Shown piece after piece: positions 58,888-64,000 of a stretch of 64,000 nucleotides of DNA. Where the stretch lies: positions 1,178,001 through 1,242,000 of the forward strand of contig OZ244898.1 in NCBI GenBank assembly GCA_965221585.1, in the 5' to 3' direction. Both the position numbers and the translations under genes were made by a program. The notes below the pieces were generated by a model. The model made no database searches. It was not told the origin of the DNA and saw nothing but the letters and a program-made list of their open reading frames with translations. Numbering within the stretch: the first letter of the stretch is position 1; each line of letters starts with the position of its first letter. This DNA comes from VXYK01 sp965221585 (GTDB lineage: Bacteria > Actinomycetota > Acidimicrobiia > Acidimicrobiales > Aldehydirespiratoraceae).

Positions 58888-59655
58888 TCAGGTTCTCCTG
58901 TCGAGAAAGTACCACGGCATTGCGATCCTCTCCAGCAGAACTGCGACGCCGTAGAGTCCGATCCCCATCAGCGAGCCGGCGAGGACCGCGGCCCAAGCAT
59001 CCGCGTAGCGGGTCAGCCCCGCGGAATTGGTGATGATGTTGCCGAGCGCATCCTGGCGGCCCCCGAAGTACTCAGCAACGATCGCGGCGATCACAGCCAG
59101 TGAGGTGGCCAGTTTCAACGCCGTGAAAAAGTACGGCATGGCGTTGGGGATGCGCACCTCACGAATGATGCGCCACTTGCCGGCACCGTAGGACTCCATC
59201 AACTCGATCTGGCTAGGCTCGACATCGACAAGCCCGCGCGAAGTGTTGATGAAGACGGGAAAGAAGACCAGCGCAACGACCACGGCCTGGTTCGAACGGG
59301 GAGACAACAGTCCGAACCAGGCGTTGAAGATCGGTGCCAGGGCGACGATGGGGATGGCGTTCACCGCGACCGCCAGGGGAGTGAGAGTCTGATTGGCGGT
59401 CCTGAACGCGGTCACCAGAAGAGCGGCGAAGACGCCCAGCAACACACCAGCCAGCAAGCCGCTCACGACGATGAACCCGGTGACCTGAGTAGCCGTCTGG
59501 ATCGCAGAGGAATTCTCCGCAACCGCACCAGCAATCTCGGAGGGCGGGGGAAGGACGAAACCGTCGGGTCGGGTCAACCACAACAGCAACTCCCAACCGC
59601 CGAACCCGATGACCGCGGCCATGATTGGCGGGAACAGTTCGTGCAACCGCTTCAT
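58888..59655 (-). CDS. ABC transporter permease (first)
   Basis: 255-residue BPD_transp_1 permease with six predicted helices. The EAA loop is around LMESYGAGKWRIIREVRIPN. ATG 59655 overlaps the ATPase stop by 4 bp. It pairs with the second permease at 60434 to form a heterodimeric channel for the ThiY-like binding protein. Confidence 0.92.
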   Translation of the reverse strand: MKRLHELFPPIMAAVIGFGGWELLLWLTRPDGFVLPPPSEIAGAVAENSSAIQTATQVTGFIVVSGLLAGVLLGVFAALLVTAFRTANQTLTPLAVAVNAIPIVALAPIFNAWFGLLSPRSNQAVVVALVFFPVFINTSRGLVDVEPSQIELMESYGAGKWRIIREVRIPNAMPYFFTALKLATSLAVIAAIVAEYFGGRQDALGNIITNSAGLTRYADAWAAVLAGSLMGIGLYGVAVLLERIAMPWYFLDRRT

Positions 59656-60437
59656 TCGGGTTCGCCCGCCCGGAGCACTTTGCGCACGGCGCTGACGTTG
59701 GCGAAGAACTGCGGGCTGTCACGCGCAGAATCGCCTCGCACTCCCAGATCGTTGTCGATCACCGCGGAGATGCGACCGGGCCGGGGCGACATCACCACGA
59801 CTTTGGTTGACAGGAAGACGGCTTCAGAAATCGAGTGGGTCACGAAGATCACGGTGGTTTCCGTCTCGGACCAGATGCGCAACAGCTCGTTCTGCATGTG
59901 CTCGCGGGTCATCTCGTCAAGGGCACCGAACGGCTCGTCCATCAACAGCAGAGCTGGACGAAACGACATGGCCCGGGCGATCGCCACTCTCTGAGCCATG
60001 CCCCCGGACAGCTCCAGAGGATGGTGGTGGGCAAAGTCGACGAGCTTGACAAGTTCGAGCATCTCCGCAGAGCGGCGACGCCGGTCCGCTGCCTTCCAAC
60101 CCATCAACTCCAGTGGCAGTTCGATGTTGCGTGAGACGTCGCGCCAGTCGAACAGACCAGCTTTCTGAAAGACCATCGAATAGTCGCGGTCGAGCCGGGC
60201 CTGGTCTGCGGTCTTGCCGTTGACCAGCAGCGTTCCCTCGGTGCAGTCGACGAGCCCGGCGATGAGGCGCAGCAGCGTGCTCTTTCCACATCCGGACGGG
60301 CCGATGAGAGTGACGAAATCACCGGCCGAGACCGTCAGCTCGATGTCGTCCAGGGCCCGCACCTCGTTGGTGCCCGCAGGGTTGAACACCTTGGACACAC
60401 CGCGGACCTCCACCGCCGGGGATGTTTGTGCGGTCAC
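59652..60437 (-). CDS. ABC transporter ATPase (SsuB/ThiZ-like)
   Basis: 261 residues. Walker A GPSGCGKSTLLRL, Q-loop MVFQKAGLFDWRDV, signature LSGGMAQRVAIARAM, Walker B LLLMDEPFGALDEM, switch VTHSISEAV. The GTG start at 60437 overlaps the upstream permease stop (GTGA). Energises the importer encoded around it. Confidence 0.93.
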   Translation of the reverse strand: MTAQTSPAVEVRGVSKVFNPAGTNEVRALDDIELTVSAGDFVTLIGPSGCGKSTLLRLIAGLVDCTEGTLLVNGKTADQARLDRDYSMVFQKAGLFDWRDVSRNIELPLELMGWKAADRRRRSAEMLELVKLVDFAHHHPLELSGGMAQRVAIARAMSFRPALLLMDEPFGALDEMTREHMQNELLRIWSETETTVIFVTHSISEAVFLSTKVVVMSPRPGRISAVIDNDLGVRGDSARDSPQFFANVSAVRKVLRAGEPE

Positions 60438-61330
60438 AGAAGCGCCTCCGTTCCCTTTCGGCGCACCAGCGCATATTCGACCAGTGAGATCGTGAGGAAA
60501 ACGAAGATCCCGAGCGCAGCCGCACACAGCACCGCGACATACAGGCGTTCCGGGCCTGTCGTGTAGCGCTGCGCCTCAAGCAGGATTCTGCGGCCCAAGC
60601 CACCGGTCACTCCGGCCGAGATCTCGCCTACGATCGCGCCCACCACACTGGCTGTCGCGGCGATCTTGAAAGCGGAGAACAGGTAGGGCAGCGACGCCGG
60701 AAGTCGGAGTCGCCAAAGCGTCTGACGCCGTCCGGCTGCGTAGGAATCCATGAGTTCGAGGGACTCGGACGACGGAGAGTGCAGCCCTCGAAGGCCGTTG
60801 ATGGCGACCGGGAAGAAGGTGAGATAGGTGGCAATGAGCGATACGGACATCCAGTCGTGCCACTCCCAGGGCAGGAAATCCATATTCTTGCGCCCCCAGA
60901 TCACCACGATCGGGGCGATGGCAATCAAGGGGATGGTCTGGCTCGCTATCACATGGGGCACGAGCGCCCGCTCCAACAACTGCGACGACGACAGGACGAT
61001 GGCGATGCCGAGTCCGACGATCACGCCGACTGCGAAGCCGACGGCTGCTTCCCGCAGCGTGAACACCGCTTCGGTGAGGACGATTGAACCGAATGCCTCG
61101 TCGAGTCCCCGAGGTTCCGCGAAGACGCCCGAGATGATCTCGAACACGGAGGGCATGGTCAGATCATCGGTGCGGGGCAGGAATGAACCGACTACTGCCC
61201 AGTCAGTCTGGGCGTCGTCAACCGACTGGCCGAACGCCTTGTACGCCGTGTATCCCCCCATCAACAGAATCACGAAGAGGCTGAACACGATCACCTGACG
61301 GAGAGAACCCCTCAGCCGATTCGAGTCCAT
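60434..61330 (-). CDS. ABC transporter permease (second)
   Basis: 298-residue BPD_transp_1 permease, longer at the N-terminus than its partner. Helices include VIFSLFVILLMGGYTAYKAF and VGFAVGVIVGLGIAIVL; the EAA loop is around LMDSYAAGRRQTLWRLRLPA. ATG 61330. Forms the transmembrane part with the permease at 58888. Confidence 0.92.
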   Translation of the reverse strand: MDSNRLRGSLRQVIVFSLFVILLMGGYTAYKAFGQSVDDAQTDWAVVGSFLPRTDDLTMPSVFEIISGVFAEPRGLDEAFGSIVLTEAVFTLREAAVGFAVGVIVGLGIAIVLSSSQLLERALVPHVIASQTIPLIAIAPIVVIWGRKNMDFLPWEWHDWMSVSLIATYLTFFPVAINGLRGLHSPSSESLELMDSYAAGRRQTLWRLRLPASLPYLFSAFKIAATASVVGAIVGEISAGVTGGLGRRILLEAQRYTTGPERLYVAVLCAAALGIFVFLTISLVEYALVRRKGTEALL

Positions 61331-61334
61331 AGCG

Positions 61335-62339
61335 TTATCGGCTGTTCACTGCAGGGATGATCCGCTGACCGTAAGCGTTGAGCGTCTCATCTTGTTGATC
61401 ATGCATCAGATAGATGGCGAACTGATCGACGCCGAGGTCGCGCAACTCTTGCAGACGGCTGATGTGGTCCGACTCGTCACCCAGGATGCAGAAGCGGTCG
61501 ATCACCGCATCTGGAACAAACTCGGTGTGGACCGCCCCGGATCGGCCGTGCTCGGCGTAGTCGTAACCCTCGCGGCCGCGGATGTAGTCGGTCAAGGCCG
61601 CTGGAACCGCGTCGCCGGCGTCTCCATAGCGCGCAACCAGATCGGCGACATGGTTGCCGACCATCCCTCCGAACCAGCGGCACTGGTCTCGTTGATGGTC
61701 GAGGTTCGAGCCGACGTAGGCGGGTGCAGCCACGCAGATATAGAGGTCGTCGGGGTCGCGTCCCGCCTCCGCGGCGGCTCTGCGGACCGCCCCGATTGTC
61801 CAAGCCGCGATCTGTGGATCAGCCAATTGCAGGATGAAGCCGTCGGCCACAGTGCCGCAGAGGTGGAGCGCCTTGGGTCCATAGGCCGCCATCCAGACGT
61901 CGAGTCTGCTGTCGCGGCACCAAGGAAAGTGCTGGGTGGTGCCGTTGTATTCGACTTCTTGCCCCTCGGCCAGACCCTTGATCACGCCGATCGACTCTCC
62001 CAGAGTCGCAAGATTGATGGGTTTGTTGCCGATTACCCGCAGAGCCGAATCGCCTCGGCCGATACCGCAGACCGTGCGGTTTCCGAACATGTCGTTGAGT
62101 GTGGCGAACAGCGACGCGGTGACGGTCCAGTCGCGTGTGCCGGGGTTGGTCACCATCGGCCCGACCATCATCTTGTTGGTTGCCGACAACATCTGGCTGT
62201 ATATGACGAACGGCTCCTGCCACAGGACATGGCTGTCGAAGGTCCAGCCGTGGTTGAAGCCCAGGGTCTCCGCCCGTCGCGCCAGATCGACGACCCTCCA
62301 AGCGGGGGGATCAGTTTGCAGAACAACACCGAAGTCCAT
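61335..62339 (-). CDS. LLM-class F420-dependent oxidoreductase (TIGR03842-like)
   Basis: 334-residue luciferase-like flavin/F420 TIM barrel. MDFGVVLQTDPPAWRVVDLA, RTVCGIGRGDSALRVIG and RLDVWMAAYGPKALHLCG are typical. I recall this subfamily as co-occurring with hydantoinases, matching the dihydropyrimidinase gene next to it. It would reduce or oxygenate a ring substrate; which one is unknown. It lies 4 bp before the permease gene on the same strand. Confidence 0.85.
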   Translation of the reverse strand: MDFGVVLQTDPPAWRVVDLARRAETLGFNHGWTFDSHVLWQEPFVIYSQMLSATNKMMVGPMVTNPGTRDWTVTASLFATLNDMFGNRTVCGIGRGDSALRVIGNKPINLATLGESIGVIKGLAEGQEVEYNGTTQHFPWCRDSRLDVWMAAYGPKALHLCGTVADGFILQLADPQIAAWTIGAVRRAAAEAGRDPDDLYICVAAPAYVGSNLDHQRDQCRWFGGMVGNHVADLVARYGDAGDAVPAALTDYIRGREGYDYAEHGRSGAVHTEFVPDAVIDRFCILGDESDHISRLQELRDLGVDQFAIYLMHDQQDETLNAYGQRIIPAVNSR

Positions 62340-62362
62340 GAGTGCTCCCAGGTTCTCGACGG

Positions 62363-63772
62363 CTACTGGAGGTACTGGCAGAGGCTGCGGGGCAGGTAAC
62401 GACCGTCGCCGGGTCGTCCCAAGTACTGTCCGTTGTCGACTATGACCCTGCCGCGCTGCAGCACGGTGTCGACATGTCCCGTAACGTTGATTCCCTCATA
62501 GGCGGAATGGTCCATGTTCATGTGGTGGTTCTCGACGCTGATCGTCCAGCGCTTGTCAGGGTCATAGATCACAATGTCTGCGTCGGAACCGGCGGCGATG
62601 ATGCCCTTGCGCGGGTAGAGGCCCATCATCCGGGCCGGTGTGGTAGCGCACAGCTCGACCCAACGCGCCAGACCGATCTCGCCGGCGAGCACGCCCTGGT
62701 AGATCATGTCCATGCGGTGCTCCACCCCACCGATGCCGTTCGGAATGGCTCGGAAGTCATCGAGTCCGAGTTCCTTCTGCTCCTTCATGCAGAACGGGCA
62801 GTGGTCGGTCGACACGACTGCCAGGTCGTTGCTGCGCAGCCCCCTCCACAGTTCCTGCTGGTGGTGTTCGTGGTGCGAGCGCAGCGGCGTCGAGCAGACA
62901 TAGGCGGCACCCTCGAAACCGGGCCGGTCCAGGTGCTCCTCCAAGCTGAAGTACAGGTACTGCGGGCAGGTCTCGGCGAACACGTTCATGTCGCGGTCGC
63001 GGGCGATGGCCACCTGCTCGAGCGCCTCGCGGGCTGACAGATGCACGATGTAAAGCGGCGCGGCGCCGACCTTGGCCAGTTGGATGGCGCGGTGGGTCGC
63101 CTCGGACTCCAACTCCTTGCGGCGCACGTATCCATGGTTGACCGGGCTGGTCTCGCCGCGCTCGAAGGCCTGCTCGGCCAGCACATCGATCGCCAGTCCG
63201 TTCTCGGCGTGCATCATGATGAGTCCGCCGTTGCCCGCCGCCTGCTGCATGGCTCGCAGGATCTGTCCGTCGTCGGAGTAGAACACGCCGGGGTAGGCCA
63301 TGAACAGCTTGAAGCTGGTGATGCCTTCGTCGACGAGCAGGTCCATCTCCTTGAGCGAGTCATTGGTGACGTCGCCGATGATCATGTGGAAGCCGTAGTC
63401 GACCGCACAGTTGCCTTCGGCTTTCGCCATCCAGACATCGAGGCTGTCGCGGACCGTCTCGCCGTAGCGCTGCACTGCGAAGTCGACGATTGTGGTGGTG
63501 CCTCCCCAGGCCGCGGCCCGGGTGCCCGATTCGAAGTCGTCGGAGGCCTCCGTGCCCCCGAACGGCAGTTCCATGTGGGTGTGGACGTCGACACCGCCGG
63601 GCACCACGAGCTTGCCTTGGGCGTCAATGACCTGAGCAGTGGATTCGGCGGCCGTGGCGATGTCGCTGCCGGGCTGCAGTACAGCAGCGATCTGTTCGCC
63701 GTCGATCAATACTTCGGCGGGAGCCGCGCCGGTTGAGGCGACAACGGTTCCGCCCTTTATCAGTGTCGTCAT
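62363..63772 (-). CDS. hydA: Dihydropyrimidinase / hydantoinase
   Basis: 469-residue cyclic amidohydrolase that opens dihydropyrimidine or hydantoin rings. Metal ligands: VDVHTHMELPF, the carboxylated Lys in SFKLFMAYPG, His in MMHAENG, His in YIVHLSAREAL and Asp in STDHCPFCMKE. The length and NGIGGVEHRMD region match dihydropyrimidinases. Next to it are an LLM oxidoreductase and a nitrilase-type gene, giving a ring-opening plus N-carbamoyl hydrolysis route. Confidence 0.93.
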   Translation of the reverse strand: MTTLIKGGTVVASTGAAPAEVLIDGEQIAAVLQPGSDIATAAESTAQVIDAQGKLVVPGGVDVHTHMELPFGGTEASDDFESGTRAAAWGGTTTIVDFAVQRYGETVRDSLDVWMAKAEGNCAVDYGFHMIIGDVTNDSLKEMDLLVDEGITSFKLFMAYPGVFYSDDGQILRAMQQAAGNGGLIMMHAENGLAIDVLAEQAFERGETSPVNHGYVRRKELESEATHRAIQLAKVGAAPLYIVHLSAREALEQVAIARDRDMNVFAETCPQYLYFSLEEHLDRPGFEGAAYVCSTPLRSHHEHHQQELWRGLRSNDLAVVSTDHCPFCMKEQKELGLDDFRAIPNGIGGVEHRMDMIYQGVLAGEIGLARWVELCATTPARMMGLYPRKGIIAAGSDADIVIYDPDKRWTISVENHHMNMDHSAYEGINVTGHVDTVLQRGRVIVDNGQYLGRPGDGRYLPRSLCQYLQ

Positions 63773-63807
63773 TCTGGTCTCCTAGCGTGTGTCTCGTAGT
63801 TCGGCGG

Positions 63808-64000
63808 TCAGGGTGCGGTCAGGCCTCCATAGAGGTCGGGTCGCCGGTCGCGGTAGAACGCCCACTGGTCGCGGACCTCGGCGATCTGGGCGAGGTCCAG
63901 CTCACGCACCACCAGCTCCTCTGTCTGGTCCGAGGCGGCACCGTCGAGGATCTGACCTCGGGGAGTTGCAAAGTAGGAGGTGCCGTAGAAATCGTTGTCG
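63808..64000 (-). CDS. Nitrilase-family / beta-ureidopropionase-like amidohydrolase (5' truncated)
   Basis: Only the C-terminal 63 residues are inside the window: NDFYGTSYFATPRGQILDGA, then ELVVRELDLAQIAEVRDQWA and FYRDRRPDLYGGLTAP. This is the usual end of beta-ureidopropionase-type nitrilases. Such an enzyme hydrolyses the N-carbamoyl-beta-amino acid produced by dihydropyrimidinase. The catalytic Glu-Lys-Cys residues lie beyond the edge. Confidence 0.85.
   Translation of the reverse strand, partial: DNDFYGTSYFATPRGQILDGAASDQTEELVVRELDLAQIAEVRDQWAFYRDRRPDLYGGLTAP

Overview
The window is a high-G+C bacterial chromosome segment with many GTG/TTG starts, tRNAs without an encoded CCA, a homodimeric (AceE-type) pyruvate dehydrogenase E1, an F420-type LLM oxidoreductase and a SufU-based SUF system. 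This points to an actinobacterium, most likely an Acidimicrobiia-like lineage. The assignment is inferred from gene content; no rRNA is present.

Layout. 1-7390: taurine/sulfonate uptake and sulfoacetaldehyde breakdown (a tandem-fused TauA-like binding protein, TauB-like ATPase, TauC-like permease, Pta, a TetR regulator, Xsc). 7482-9445: a minus-strand operon of a thioredoxin-like protein and a UGSC-family selenoprotein with an in-frame UGA. 9550-11470: MBL-fold hydrolase, flavin reductase and gamma carbonic anhydrase, overlapping by single bases. 11592-18851: SUF iron-sulfur assembly in two converging operons (sufB, small Cys protein, sufD, Rieske protein, sufC, PCD; and sufC-sufS-sufU), with two SufC paralogues. 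18999-27636: acyl-CoA dehydrogenase, a small structured transcription unit with a very strong terminator, hydrolase, HhH-GPD repair protein, aceE, an RNase HI-SLOG fusion, an epimerase and a LapA-like protein. 27660-28253: a second selenoprotein, a thioredoxin-fold lipoprotein whose first active-site cysteine is encoded by UGA. 28501-33268: lpdA, an E2 acyltransferase and a LipB-LipA fusion. With the nearby aceE these supply the 2-oxoacid dehydrogenase machinery and its lipoyl cofactor. 33297-37348: M24 peptidase, membrane protein, Ku and a LigD-type polymerase (NHEJ).

37350-55970 is an accessory region. Its left 12.4 kb is bracketed by a 107-bp direct repeat, and a decayed tyrosine integrase lies just beyond the right copy. 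It carries an AbiEi/AbiEii pair, HEPN-like and DUF-type hypotheticals, an MmeI-like restriction-methylation enzyme, a candidate two-gene defence module with a TIR-like nucleotide-binding domain, an HTH-nucleotidyltransferase beside a HEPN remnant, several frameshifted genes, long gene-poor stretches and two exported proteins.

55972-57592 holds tRNA-Lys, tRNA-His and tRNA-Arg, a small toxin-antitoxin pair and a VOC protein. 57620-64000 is a minus-strand uptake and catabolic cluster: ThiY/NMT1-type ABC transporter with two permeases, LLM oxidoreductase, dihydropyrimidinase/hydantoinase and a truncated nitrilase/beta-ureidopropionase. It probably imports and opens pyrimidine-like rings.

The strongest unusual signals are the two UGA-decoded selenoproteins (either would be called broken by a naive gene finder), the tandem TauA fusion, the membrane-anchored TauB, the LipB-LipA and RNase HI-SLOG fusions, the structured small transcript at 20641-20892, and the repeat-flanked defence island.
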